Under the pieces are notes generated by a model. The model had not been told where the DNA came from, made no database searches, and was given only the letters and a program-made list of their open reading frames with translations. Shown piece after piece: positions 23,916-35,930 of a stretch of 64,000 nt of DNA (within the stretch, counting starts at the first letter, position 1; each line of letters begins with the position of its first letter). A program made the position numbers and the translations under genes. Source of the DNA: Halichondria panicea (lineage: Eukaryota; Porifera; Demospongiae; Suberitida; Halichondriidae); NCBI RefSeq assembly GCF_963675165.1, contig NC_087382.1, positions 7,302,315 through 7,366,314 on the forward strand, in the 5' to 3' direction.

Positions 23916-25588
23916 TTAATAACGAGCTAACAACACTTGTTCAATTGTCTTCACTTCCGATACGCAATTCTCCAACAATTCACTCTTAAACTTCCCGGAC
24001 GTGATCAGGGACTCAACGAACTTGTTGGTTCGAATTTCATCTGGTTCCGTTATCCATTCTCGTGAGTGGTACGAGCTAGAGCTGGTGCTGGTATTCAATA
24101 TCCAGGCCGCCATCCAGCCCAGCTGGAACATGTCAGTCCTGGCACCGTCGTCTCTCCATGTAGAGTCGAGTTTGTACATGCAGCTGTCAGCTTTACTAAA
24201 TAAGCCATGTGCTAATTTGGCTGGATCTGATATCGAGGCCCTATCTACGTCGATAAAAACTGGTGTGAAATTTGAAGAAAACAAAACGTTCTCCATTCGC
24301 ACATCGTTGTGCGCAATATTCATGCCATGCAGCTCATCAAGCGCGGCCTTCAAACGAAGCATGAACTCTTTGAAGCACAATCGAGCTTCTTCCTTGCTAA
24401 AGCAATGGTACGGAAGATAGGGGTACTCGACAATCATCGGATCAAGTGAAAATGTCTGGACATTAACAGTCAGCGTAGGTGCTGTTCTACCGAATGCTTT
24501 TTGGACTATCATAATTGATTTGTTTTCACCAGGGGCATGAATTACTTTGTACACAGTATTCTTGGAGAGAAAAAGAATGTGAGAGGTTGAACACAGCTGC
24601 TTGGGTGGTTGATATTCCACAAAAGTAGCACCAGCTTCAGAAGCAACCTGAGCAGCAGCATTTTGTAACTCAATCTTGGTCAGCTTTACGAGGTGGCGCA
24701 CAATCGACGTAATTGGTAAAACTTGACTGCACTTCAGTTTAATTTGGGACTTCATGTATTCAATACCTTGTTTGATTTCTGGAAAACGTTTGAGAGTGAC
24801 CAGAAATGCCATGTCTTTGATGCTGACTTTTATTGAAGTGATGCATTGCTTGTTTGTTAAATTTGGTAAAGCAAATACTTCAACGTAATCTAGTTCTGTA
24901 TTTTCTCGTAGATTCCTGAATAGGTCCGTCGCGACTAGAACAGACTTTCGCTCTGTCCATAACATTGGAGAGGATTGAATTTGTGCGACCTGTGAGATTT
25001 CCTTAAAGTTTGATTTTTTTACTATTTGTATATCGGGTAGCTTTAAATTTGATGATACTATGTCGGCTTGATTGTCAGAATCAGGTAGTGGTAGAGCAAC
25101 GGTTTTCAGGACCATCCAGTCACGGCTCAATTGACAATCCTCTAAGATCTTTTCGAAGCACACTTTACCTACAGAGTCGCTATTTCCTTTTGACACTGAC
25201 ATGCTGTTGGCTATCATATAATCAACATGCTCAAGATTATGATCAACACTCTTCAAGTTCAGCTCTTTGAAAATGTCCCATAGTGAGTAGGTTTTTATCT
25301 CAATACCTTGTCTTTCCCCCCCCCCCAACAGGTAGTAGCCATACAAGTTCAGATCAATCGCTCTAGAAAAAGAACTTGAGGAAGATTTTTCCCCGTCTAT
25401 GGCGGTAGACGATCTGGATGGTATAGGTGCAACTGCTGATGACAAGCGAGTATTGTGGAAATGCCTATGAAAAGAAAGAGGCAAAAGAGGTGATACAGTA
25501 ATACAGAACAAAATCAAAGGGTCATATGTGAGCACACGGTCACCTAAAACGCGTAAAAAACTTACGACGGTTTCTTCGGCATCGACAT
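23916..25588 (-). CDS. Kinase-fold protein related to gene A (gene B)
   Basis: Two exons join in frame: 25566-25588 (ATG at 25588, encoding MSMPKKP) and 23916-25464, giving about 523 residues. The intron is 101 bp with a GTAAG donor and a TTTCATAG acceptor. The apparent longer N terminus seen without splicing is intron read-through. The kinase-like half has an ATP-site lysine in VYKVIHAP, the catalytic loop HNDVRMENV at about 393-401, and FIDVDRAS in the DFG position. The N-terminal half shares a PDIQI motif and surrounding pattern with gene A but is otherwise diverged, with a serine-rich stretch near residues 35-45. Conserved lysine, HxD, Asn and Asp suggest a working phosphotransferase. The target is unknown. 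Genes A and B are same-strand neighbours 3 kb apart and look like old tandem duplicates. Confidence 0.75.
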
Positions 25589-25944
25589 AGATCTACTTGC
25601 TCCACGGAACTGGTTGAGAGAAGGAAAGGGAGATGGAGGAAAGTGAGTAGAGGCTAGACTGACTGCTCTTGACTTCTGGGCTGCACAATGGACCTGGGCT
25701 GCACAATGGAATGTATTACGTCACTTTACAACCTGAAAAACCACAAAAATGTAACCACATCCGCATTCACTGCCTACCACATCACTGCTCAATGCTCAAC
25801 CGCACATAAACTTTCATTATTTGCTGCCTCCTATCTAGACCACATGATACTTGTGTAAAGAGTGCCCAGACGGTCTCTCCCCAAGAGAGGGCGGCTGGTT
25901 CACGAGACTAGGGCACTACTACGGTGGCCCTGAGAGCTACTAGT

Positions 25945-26425
25945 AGTTGACATTCGAAGTAGGTAGTTCGGTTGGCTTAGCTATTTCGTAGTAGGTAGTT
26001 GGGTTGGCTTAGCTATTTCGTAGTAGGCAGTTGGCTTAGCTATTTCGTAGTTGATAGTTGGCTAAGCTATTTCGTAGCAGGTAGTTGGCTTAGCTATTTC
26101 GTAGTTGATAGTTGGCTAAGCTATTTCGTAGTTGATAGTTGGCAAGCTATTTCGTAGTTGATAGTTGGCTTAGCTATTTCGTAGTTGGTAGTTGGCTAAG
26201 CTATTTCGTAGTTGATAGTTGGCTTAGCTATTTCGTAGTTGATAGTTGGCTAAGCTATTTCGTAGTTGATAGTTGGCAAGCTATTTCGTAGTTGATAGTT
26301 GGCTTAGCTATTTCGTAGTTGGTAGTTGGCTAAGCTATTTCGTAGTTGATAGTTGGCTTAGCTATTTCGTAGTTGATAGTTGGCTAAGCTATTTCGTAGT
26401 TGATAGTTGGCAAGCTATTTCGTAA
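25945..26425 (+). repeat. Minisatellite of about 24-27-bp units
   Basis: About 18 units share AGCTATTTCGTAGTTGATAG and TTGGCTAAG/TTGGCTTAG, with occasional 3-bp deletions and a higher-order alternation. It lies 0.36 kb upstream of the gene B start codon. A related degenerate tract lies inside the 12-13.5 kb element. Confidence 0.95.
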
Positions 26426-26503
26426 GTTTAAACTATACAGCAAAATGCAGCAAATCCGCCATAAAAAGTAACCAGACATTGTATAATCATGACAAGAACG
26501 CGA

Positions 26504-26822
26504 ACCTGTTTTGTTGAGAGAGATGGCATAGTAGGTTGAGACGGTAGAGCTGGTAGGTTGAGAGGGTAGAGCTGTAGGTTGAACTCTCGCTAACGGTAAG
26601 GTTGAGCTATAAGACGGTAAGGTAGAGCCAGTCTATATAGTCGTACTTCGCCTCCAGTTTTGGTGAGTAGCTCACGAGGGCAGATCACGTGATAGCCTTC
26701 CTGTTATTATCCCCCACTACGTACTTCAGCTCAGCCCAGCTCTACCTGTACCAGCTGTATCGTCTCAGCCCGGCCCAGCTCTACCGTCTCACTCTACCAT
26801 CTCTCTAAACAAAACAGGTTCA
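26504..26822. mobile_element. Foldback repeat with AACCTGTTTTGTT ends
   Basis: The left arm runs AACCTGTTTTGTTGAGAGAG and then GACGGTAGAGCTGG. The right arm is the reverse complement (26755-26822). The arms contain degenerate GGTAGAGCTG repeats, also found tandemly at 28545-28715. Confidence 0.65.
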
Positions 26823-27036
26823 CCGTACCCTATCATACATACCCATCCTACTTTTGACAATGATGACAAGTGATTCGCGGAGGCGACAAAGAAGAAGCCC
26901 TAGCCACGTGTCAGAAGTGATCCTAGATCGATCGCAGCTACTTCTTTTTCCTAGCTCCTACAGTGTCTTCTCATCCTACTACCCATCCTACTTCACATTT
27001 CACATCCTACCGATCCTACGTGTGTCTTCTACCACG

Positions 27037-27270
27037 ATGGACAGTGATCCTCGGCCTCAGGACAGTGATCCTCGGCCTCAGGTAAGTGACAGTAGGATGT
27101 GTAGTGTGTCCTTTATATGCAAAGCTTAACCTTACTTCTTAAATGTAAATGTTGGCCCTCTGTGTGTTACATAGAACACTCTGAACAGTGGAAGCAGTGA
27201 TGGCAAAATCAACGGATTTGTTGGCAAAAGGGGGAAGCCGTATGCCATTCCAGCTCAAGCTTCTCAGTAA
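27037..27270 (+). CDS. Possible small two-exon protein (46 residues)
   Basis: Exon 27037-27081 encodes MDSDPRPQ twice with slight variation and ends at a GTAAGT donor. A TTACATAG acceptor leads, in phase 0, to 27175-27270, which encodes a Gly/Ser/Lys-rich segment ending in PAQASQ and a stop. A further open stretch 27293-27484 (ending KKRYNPANAI) lies just beyond and might belong to another isoform. No known family. The two repeated octapeptides are also a DNA repeat, so this may be chance. Confidence 0.3.
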
Positions 27271-27644
27271 CGGCTAGCTAGTAAGGAAAAGCTTGCAGCA
27301 ATGCTACAGTGAACTATCGTTCCCAAAAAGACACAGGAGTCTACTGCAATTTGAAACATGGCTGCAGGATAGAAACAGAAGTCAGGAGGACGAAGTGACA
27401 ATGGACCCAGAACTGTTAAAATCGTTGGCTCTTAGTGTTCCTCGTAGAGACAAGAAAAGATACAACCCAGCAAACGCTATATAAACTGGTAGTGAAAAAA
27501 CTGAACAGCCATAGCTAATTATCATTTCTGTACATTCAAAAATGATACTTGTACTTTATACCCTCAAGCTTATAATTCCCTGGGAAACTATGAGATTACG
27601 GCTCATAATTCCCTACTAAACACACACAAGTGGGATCTAAATAT

Positions 27645-27781
27645 AGGTTATAGGCTGAGTCCAAGGTCTCTATGGGGTTTTGAGAACCGAAGGCCCAAGG
27701 CTGTAGCATCCCGAGCGTAGCGAGGGTGCTACTAAGGGCCTCAAAACTCCATAGTGACCGTTGGACGAGGCCTATAACTGA
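27645..27781. mobile_element. Foldback with GTTATAGGC ends
   Basis: Arms beginning GTTATAGGCTGAGTCCAAGG pair with a diverged complement around a CCGAGCGTAGCGAGG centre. Similar centres (CCTGAGCATAGCAGG and a GGGCTTCTAA motif) occur at 15310-15360 and 33960-34060. Confidence 0.6.
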
Positions 27782-27903
27782 TTTAGAATAGTGCTAAGCA
27801 AGCTAAGCTATTATTAACACAAAGAAGACTCTGTTTCTACAAACCTCAAGCAACATTAAAAGCTTTGCTCTGGCTAGTCTACATAAAAAAATATTGTATA
27901 TAC

Positions 27904-28080
27904 ACAGTAAGTGCAGTATAGTGCAGTAGTAGTAGATCTAAGAGGTAAACTAATGCTCAAAGATGGTGGAACATCTCCTCTACACAATTCTGCAGATGCC
28001 TATATGTATATAAGATGTTCCATCATCCTTGAGCATTAGACTACCTCTTAGATCTACTACTACTGCACTTACTGTGTGTA
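27904..28080. mobile_element. Foldback with ACAGTAAGTGCAGTA ends
   Basis: ACACAGTAAGTGCAGT, AGTAGTAGATCTAAGAGGTA and AATGCTCAAAGATG pair with their complements around a loop of about 40 bp. A 12-bp stretch is present only in the left arm. Confidence 0.75.
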
Positions 28081-28540
28081 TAGTAGGTATATATCTTCAA
28101 GACCAGCTAGCTCACTGACAGTTGACAAACACTCTCTGGGACAAAAACCATTGTGTAGCTCTTACTTCAATATTTCACAAACTTCCTTTATTTAGAATAA
28201 TAGCGCATGTATTACAGAATGCAGAGGCTGCAAAAACACATTGATTTTACAATGACTTCAATGTAAAAGGGTGTGCCAGCTCAGCACAATTTTACTGCGG
28301 AAGCTATACAGGAAGTAGTTAGTGGGCGTTCAAATAGCAATCAAAATTCCAGGCTCTTAAAAGGAATAGGACTATTAAATTCTACAGTTGGTGCTTAATT
28401 AGTAGTGTGGTTCTATCACAACAGTTTTTGCTTATAATTATATTGATGATAGTAGTTTTGAACAGGCTATTTAGCTCCCTCAATATTAGGGGGGTGAGAA
28501 ACATTTAGATGTCTCATAATACCACATACCCTAATCACGA
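28081..28540. other. Gene-free spacer
   Basis: I recognised no gene or named repeat here. Confidence 0.35.
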
Positions 28541-28544
28541 CACG

Positions 28545-28720
28545 AACGCACCTGGATTGTTGAGACGGTACGGTAGAGCTGGGCTAGTGAGACGGTACGG
28601 TAGAACAGTGATCCTCGAAGAATGCACCTGGATTGTTGAGATGCACCTGGATTGTTGAGACGGTAGAGCTGGGCTAGTGAGACGGTACGGTAGAACAGTG
28701 ATCCTCGAAGAATGACAGCG
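28545..28720 (+). repeat. Direct duplication of a GGTAGAGCTGGGCTAGTGAG tract
   Basis: Two near-identical copies of about 75 bp share CACCTGGATTGTTGAGACGG and ACAGTGATCCTCGAAGAATG. The latter motif partly matches the repeated codons of the small protein at 27037. Confidence 0.75.
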
Positions 28721-29639
28721 AGTTACTGAGTAGCGACTTTTTATACTCTCTAGTCATCCGGTCATAAATACTGCAATCCGATTGGCTAAATGAATATGGG
28801 CAGTTCTATTTTTAGAAAGTGTCTCTATTTTTGTCATTACGTCAGGGTCAAAACCAGGTGTTGATTGTCTGCCACTTGCACTCTTACGTATACACCCTTA
28901 GGCCATAGATACTACAATGTAATTTTTTATAGTATCTATGCTTAGGCAAGCTTGTTGTTCCTCTCAAACACCTTGGTGTCATTGTGTGTTAAAACATTGT
29001 TCACATCCTCATCTCATCTTCTCAAATGACATGCATGTACAACCCCCCTCATTCACACACACACACACACACAAGCTCATAGCTAATATACTGTACACAA
29101 CCTTCCCCCCTACACACACAGGCTTATAGCTAATGTACTGCTTAAAATACGTACAATGTTCAGTTGTGACAATGTTTATACATAATTATCGCGATTCTTA
29201 GAGCTATACCCCCCCCCAAGCTCCTGGTGGTGAGGGCACACCTTAGACACGACTGACGGCTAGCCACAGGGATCACTCGATTAAACCCCTACGTGCAAGG
29301 TGTGCATGCAATTACAAACCCGGGTTTAGTGAAGCCCTTCTTGACAGCTACATTGTACATGTATGTTGCACTCCAAAGTAGTTGCTTAAGAAAATTTTGA
29401 CATGTATTTTATTCTCAAAACCACGAGCACAACATAGACTACATCATTGCCATCACACAAGCAACCTCACAAATTTATGATGGCCACATAACAGGATTCT
29501 GTTTACACTAATAGCTGAGGAATCACCCATAACTAATGTCTCCGTACAGACATGTGTTTCCAAAGCCTGCATATAGTTACCCCTTTTATACCAGCATACA
29601 TGTGTAATTCTCACCCAAAAACTTGAACTTTCTCAATGT

Positions 29640-30480
29640 ACTCACCAGTCGAGGCTTTGAAGTCCGAGCTGAATAATGAGAGGGTTTGTCTAGTCTTTCC
29701 CCCAGGACTGTGGAACCCACCACTCAGAGTGGGGGTCTGGACCACAACTCTCTGTTCTGCTGTTGAGGGATAGTGAGCGTAGAGAACAAGACGCAGGGGG
29801 TAGTGAGCAATAACTATGCACGAGTTCGAGCGTGCACCTCAGGCCAAGTGTTAGCTGTGTGTGTGTGTGTGCAGGGGGGGGGGTTGAGAGAGTGAAGCTG
29901 TGTGTTAGTGAGTGTATTGGGTATAGCATGCATGCACACAATACACACCAACAGGATCTAACTAGCCCAGAAAATAAAGTAAGCTATAACAGACGTACAC
30001 ATGAAATCCGCAAAATAGTTATTCGTATTACTAGAATAATTATTTTGCGGATGGCCTTTGCGAATAAGCCAAATCAGCAGAAAAATTGACCTACCGGAAT
30101 TGAGGTTTTGGGATTTTATTTTGGGAATTGATCAACACTCGCAAAGTTCACATATATGGCTCTAGCAATACAATATGCACAGTTATTAGTGAAAAAATAA
30201 TGTGCATCACGCCATGTGCAAATTGGTTTTATAGCAAAATCCCCTGTAGATGGCGCATGTGGCCCAGAAGGTCTAGACCTTTTCTTCCCCTATGTTTATT
30301 GTGCCGGGAGTCATCAGTGGACTGCACAACTAAATCTAGTTTGCAGTCTATCATTACGAGCACGTACGTATGATCCAGTGTGGTTCCTCTGATTAATCGT
30401 AATTATTTGAACAACGACTAACCCTTGACCTTTTGACAAGTGCCCACTGGTCTGTGTGACCACCCTCCAGGTCTCCTAAG
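29640..30480. repeat. Diverged copy of the 8.9-9.8 kb repeat region
   Basis: From about 29930 it follows the same order of motifs as 8894-9450 on the same strand (CATGCATGCACACAATAC, TTTGCGAAT, GGGAATTGATCAAC). The segment at 29645-29740 matches 9705-9800 in reverse. Here the membrane-helix piece is replaced by a short palindrome (CCGCAAAATAGTTATT and complement). It is not a gene as it stands. Confidence 0.5.
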
Positions 30481-31851
30481 AGTAGAGCCCCACATCCTCA
30501 GCCACATGGTACATGTACCTGAGAGGAGGGTTAGTAATGTTCAATGAACACAATAATCCAGCAATGTGACTGTCGCTCTAACACTTACTTGTCTGTTGAA
30601 ATTCTTGAGTGCAGAAACACACTGTTACATGTACGTGTAGCAGTCGTTGTAACAACAGCCAGCTTCTCTAGCGTAACTATAGTCAATATAGGGACCACTG
30701 GTGGGTGGGCGAAGTAATCCATGAATGATGAAGAGTGTAAAGAGGCATCAATCCAAGAGGTTCGTCTCTCTGGTCAGTCGTGCGTGAGACAAGAGAGGGG
30801 TGGATCTGTGTGAGGGGTGGGGTTGATGTGTACTGTATGTCATTAACACATACATTCAGTAGCTCTAAAGGAGGTCTATCACATCACATGAGTAAAGTTG
30901 GAAACCCCCCCCCCCTGCACACACACACACACACACACACACAGTTGGAGGAGTTGGGGGATAGTAGGGGAACAAGTGGAGATCTAGAGTGAGGGATATT
31001 GGGCAAACTGTATGTGAAACGGTGAATGTCAATGGTAACATGTATGTGGTGTATGTGGTGTAAGGAAGGGTTTAAATAATGTATTCAGTGAGTTGGCGCG
31101 GTAATTACAAGTACATACTGTAAAATTGTTTGAAATGACAGGTTACTTAATTGCATTTTGGGTGCAATTTTCAATTCAGGTAATCATTTCCATGTTGTCC
31201 CCGACATACTGATAACGAACTGGAGCACTGAAGTGCTACGTCTCAAAACGAGGTATATGTACCCATAGCAAAAGTTTAGTAGGTGCATATTTTCGCTAAA
31301 TGACTCGAGAGCCCTCAGAAAAAATTTCCTCAGTCAATTCCACGCACCTCATGGGTACACAAACACATTATTATAACTTGTTGTGTGATATGGAATCCAG
31401 GTGAGTGGATTTAATCGCAAACAGACAAACAAACCAACGGACTATTATACCCGTGGCTTCCACGCGCCTCGGATAATACAGTACAGCTATATGCATAAAA
31501 TGGATGCGCACAACGGACCAAAAAACAAAGCTGACTGCACCTTGTCCTCCACGGAAATTATTCACTTGTGAAGTAGAACACTGATTCAGCCGTATTGCGG
31601 GAATGTATGTACCGTTAGCGGGAATTTCGCGGGTGCAAAAGAACAAGAGCACGTGTATGGAATATGAACAACTGAGTGCAATGTACAGTAGAGGCACAAA
31701 AGTTCTGTTCCATTTTTTGATTCTGTTGCAGCAAGCAAATCCAAACATCAACATTACACTAGAAGGGACTGCTTCAACAAACCACCACACTTCACTTCGA
31801 CCTTTATTATTTTTGGGTGTGTGGGTGGACTAAAATAACACAACAACTACA
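30481..31851. other. Gene-free spacer
   Basis: A CA run lies near 30918-30943 and a hairpin-repeat copy at about 31435-31475. Overlapping open frames on both strands at 31371-31833 have no family motif. Confidence 0.35.
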
Positions 31852-31954
31852 TAGCCTCGATCCCAGGCCGAGTTTTCGCTTTTATAACGGTTAGGCGAAC
31901 AACTGGTTCGCCTAACCGTTATAAAAGCGAAAACTCGGCCTGGGATCGAGGCTA
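31852..31954. mobile_element. Mutator-like foldback (TAGCCTCGAT family), perfect palindrome with 10-bp target duplication
   Basis: Two arms of about 49 bp begin TAGCCTCGATCCCAGGCCGA and are exact complements around a very short loop. AACAACTACA is duplicated on both flanks (31842-31851 and 31955-31964). A 9-10-bp duplication fits the Mutator superfamily. No transposase is encoded. Other members of the family lie at 54318-54493, 61329-61386 and, diverged, 56470-56555. Confidence 0.85.
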
Positions 31955-31984
31955 AACAACTACATTGTGGTTGCAGTGGCTCTA

Positions 31985-32165
31985 GAGTATAGCCTGCAAA
32001 GGACTGTAGTAGTACTGTGGAACAATAGATACAGTAGAGAGGGATTGGAAACAACGTACCTCAGAAGTACCACCCATGTTTCATAGCCTGCAAAGGACTG
32101 CAGTAGTACTGTGGAACAATAGATACAGTAGAGAGGGATTGGAAACAACGTACCTCGAAGTACCA
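31985..32165 (+). repeat. Two direct copies of an about 80-bp unit
   Basis: TAGCCTGCAAAGGACTG, AGTAGTACTGTGGAACAATA and GAGAGGGATTGGAAACAACG occur twice, about 90 bp apart. Confidence 0.85.
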
Positions 32166-32296
32166 TTGCTTGTCCCCCCCCCCCCCGTTTTAATCGAGCC
32201 TTATTTCCAAGTGAGGGTCTAAACATGAATAATTGTTTTTGCTGTCTTTGTTTTTGCTGTCTGTAAAAAGGTCACGTTTCTCCAGTCTGTTCTGTC

Positions 32297-33044
32297 ATAG
32301 ATTGAAAAGGAAGGGGATTGGAAACGAAAATGTTTGTGTGAAACACTCCGCGTTATAGGGCGTGGCTAACACTACAAAGGGATTATTTTATAGTCAGCAT
32401 GCTCATTACCTGTCTTGGCTGCCATACAATGTGCTGTACACAGAAATGGTGAAATTGATCACTTTTAATGTTGAATATTCTAAAGTAAAGAAAATATAGC
32501 TCTAAAAGGTCGACTAAGCAACGCAACCACTATCACTAAACAAATAAATGTTATAAAAGAAGGAATAGCCCTTACTATGAAGTCGTGAGAGGTCAAGGCC
32601 TGTGGTGTGTCTAAAAGTATAGACTATACTGCAAACGTTTATGAACAGTAAAGCTTATCCATGGCATGAAACCATTCTATATAGCACTTAGATACATAAT
32701 AACCAAGTCAAGCAATGTCTTTTGCTGTTTAGGCTTCGCAGCAGGGAAAGAGAAAAGTTGACATGGAGTAATTCAACTATACTCAACAAAAACTAAAAAC
32801 AGAGTAAAGACAGCGGACTTAGACAAGTTAGAGCTTGTCAGTAGTGTAAACTTACTTCTCTAGAGTAACCTCCCAGCCTCTGAGTGATCGCTAGTGGATA
32901 GGAGAGCTAGAAACAGTTGAAATACAATCAGAGTACGGTCAAAACAAAAATAATCGCGAGCGCGAAATCATAACGTGGAGTGTTTCAACCATTTACACAG
33001 GGAGGCCTGGTCGTTTCCAATCCCCTTCCTTTTCAATCTATGGT
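32297..33044. mobile_element. About 750-bp non-coding terminal-repeat element
   Basis: Inverted ends CATAGATTGAAAAGGAAGGG and CCCTTCCTTTTCAATCTATG are followed by further inverted matches (GGATTGGAAACGA; AAACACTCC). The interior is AT-rich with no open frame of note. Confidence 0.75.
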
Positions 33045-33089
33045 TCTGTGCAGCACACCACTGCTCCTTTTAATGTTACATTCATTGTC

Positions 33090-35340
33090 TGGAATTAATC
33101 AAAACCAGGCAGGTTTGAGAGGTGCTGCTGAATCTTGCCTTAGCCACAAGGTGCTCATTAGCTCCCCACACTCTATCTGACATCTACCACATGGCAACAA
33201 GCTGGCAACAAGCTGGATCTTGCCTGGATTCACACTGGGCAGACAATGAATCAACACCTCTATCTGACATCTACCACATCCAACAAACTGTGTTGCCTTG
33301 CATGGTAGATGGTCAGATAGAGGTGTTGTGTGATACACCATACAAGCACTAGATGAATTCTTGAGGCTGTCAATAGATAAGCTAATGAGCCACCTTGTGG
33401 ACAGACAATGAATCTGTGGCCTGCTCAACTCATGCCACAAGTCATGCCACAATAAGGCAAGATTCAGCTTGCAGCACTAGTTTGTTATGTGGTACTAGCA
33501 TATGCTTCATACCCTTGGTATACAAGATATCAGATGAATATGTGGCTAAGGCAAGATTCAGCTTGTTCTCTTGATCAAGGCCTCCTGGTTTTGATTAATT
33601 CACACAGACAATGAATCAAGGACTAATGCTGCTACTGCTGCTTTTCATTTTGTGAAACTTTACCTATATGAATTGCAGGCAACAGCTATAAGAGGCAGCC
33701 ACTGGCATTAGCTATAATTATGCAATTACAAAATTATTTTGTTGGCTTGCTGGAATTCATGCACTCCTGATGTGCAAAATATAAACAATTAATTGGGGTC
33801 CAGAACATAACATATAGGTGTAGCTACTGATTTGCTTACATATTGTATCCACAAACCAGATAAGTCCAACCTAAATGCACACTAAAATTTTAACTGTAAA
33901 ATTTGGGCTTGTGATGTAGTAGTACTTCCCATGTAGATCTAGTGTCTAGATAGACACTGTTTTGGAGGTGGTCTATGGGATTTAGAAGCCCAAAGGCTGA
34001 TTTAGTATCCTGAGCATAGCAGGGTACTAAAGTGGTTAAGGGCTTCTAAGTCACATGGACATGACAAAACAGTGTCTAACTATTATTTAAAACCCCCAAG
34101 TTCAAATAGCTCATTCCCAAATAATTATAATTAAATTTTCCAGGTGTAGGTACATCAACTTCCTCACATTTTGTCTGAATGTGCTCAGCTAACTTGTTGC
34201 TTGGTTCATTTTGGCAAAATGATGGGAGCTAAAACTTGTATGTATTGGAGCTGAGGGCCTGTATTTACTATCCACACTATTATAGGCTCAGCAGCTTGTT
34301 GACCAATCAAGCATAAATGATATATAGAAGGAATTGAATGCTGTGAAAGTAGAGTAGTAAATGTACATCCCCTTGAGTTGTGTGGAAAGTCAGCAGTAGT
34401 CTGTATTTTTTTACTTCACTTTGAGTTTTGTGATGTGTGGGTGGACTACATACACTACATTGTCATAGCCTCAAGGTTTGGAAAACCACTTGTAGTGGAA
34501 CTGTGGAGCCACTCAGTCAGGTGTGGTTAGGTGGCAATCTGGGCAAGCTTCAGCTTGTTCAGCTTGTTGCCTTGCCGTAGATGGTCAGATAGAGGTGTTG
34601 ATTCCAAGTGAGCCTTGTTGCCTTGGTAGATGGTCAGATAGGGGTGTTGATTCATTGTCTGCCCAGTGTGATACACCATACTACCACTGGATGAATTATA
34701 CTTCAGAATGCTCCCTCTCACATATCATATCATGATTGATATGCTCGACTTCACATTCCGACTTCACATTCCTCATATAATCCAGAATAGCTGGCGCCCA
34801 CTTCGTGGGCTGAGCCATTCTGTAATTCTTGAGGCTGTCAAGTCCCGGCACCTTGTTGACAGACAATGAATCTGTGGCCTGCTAATAAGGCAAGATTCAG
34901 CTTGCAGCACTAGTTTGTTATGTGGTACTAGCAAGGACATAATTATGCTTCTCTTCATACCCTTGGTATAAAGATATCATGTGGCTAAGACAAGATTCAG
35001 CTTGTTCTCTTAATAAAGGCCTCCTGGTTTTGATTAATTCACATTTCACACAGACAATGAATCAAGGACTAATGCTGCTACTGCTGCTTTTCATTTTGTG
35101 AAACTTTACCTATATGAATTGCAAGCAACAGCTATGACTTGGGGCATAGAGGCAGCCACTGGCAATAGCTATAATTATGCAATTCCAAAATTATTTTGTT
35201 GGCTTGCTGACATTATAACAGAAGCCAACTGTATTTACTACATTGTGGTTGCAGTGCTTTTGCAGTATAACCTGCAAAGCTTTTCAAGTACAACCTTTTT
35301 CACCTCACTTGAAATAAAAAGAAACTACCACTAATTGACC
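33090..35340 (+). repeat. Internally duplicated non-coding block
   Basis: Sequence at about 33440-33770 recurs at about 34885-35215 (GCAAGATTCAGCTTG, GGCCTCCTGGTTTTGATTAA, CAATGAATCAAGGACTAATG, TTATTTTGTTGGCTTGCTG). A GGTAGATGGTCAGATAGAGG motif and its complement recur at least six times. A region at 33950-34080 matches 15290-15400. No gene was recognised. Confidence 0.65.
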
Positions 35341-35468
35341 TCAGGTATATGTGTACATATAGTAATGGTCAGAGCTGGATGCTCATAGTTTCAAATTGTA
35401 AAGGTTGTGCAAGACCTACATCTATTTTTAGAGCATGTATTGATGTGTTTAGCCTTCTTTCGAGTGAA

Positions 35469-35930
35469 TCCTAGGTATTACGAAACCAAAGAAATTGGCA
35501 TTTCTTTCAAACATAAAAAAAACAGTGAATCTGAATCTACTCACCAAGGAGAGCACAAATGCGTTGTTCCTGAACTCCTAACTCTTCTTCTTACTGACGA
35601 TCTTTACAAAAATGCAGGTAAAGGTGGCCATCTAAATTATGCAGCTAGCGGCGGATTGTTCCTTTATAGTGGCCGCGGTCAGTGGATTTAAAGCCGCAGC
35701 GCTAGTGCTTTAAGCCGCCGCCAACAACTGACACCTGCCGCCACCCTCGAGGTTAAGCCGCCACCACCAAGTAAACACCGCCGCCTCCTAACACAGCAAA
35801 TTCGTTTGCCACCAACCACATCGCCGCCATCCTGGAGGTTAAGCCGCCGCCAACAACTGACACCTGCCGCCACCACCAAGTCACCGCCGCTTCCTAACAC
35901 AGCAAATTCGTTTTCTTTTGGCACTATTCA
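35469..35930 (+). repeat. Dispersed repeat, copy 2, followed by a GCCGCC-rich tandem tract
   Basis: The first part matches 345-500 (see there). It is followed by CCGCGG motifs and two copies of a GCCGCCACCACCAAGT and CCTAACACAGCAAATTCGTT unit (35745-35810 and 35840-35910). Confidence 0.6.

Noticed and set aside
25465-25535. N-terminal extension of gene B giving a signal-peptide-like start
   Set aside because: It begins at a GTG codon inside an intron. A GT-AG intron joining to an ATG exon at 25588 in the correct phase explains the start better.
25945-26425. Regular repeats that could be mistaken for a CRISPR array
   Set aside because: The units are contiguous with no unique spacers, and the host is eukaryotic; it is a minisatellite.
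31371-31833. Overlapping open frames on both strands
   Set aside because: There is no family motif, no splice signals of note, and repeat sequence inside; I judge these to be chance.
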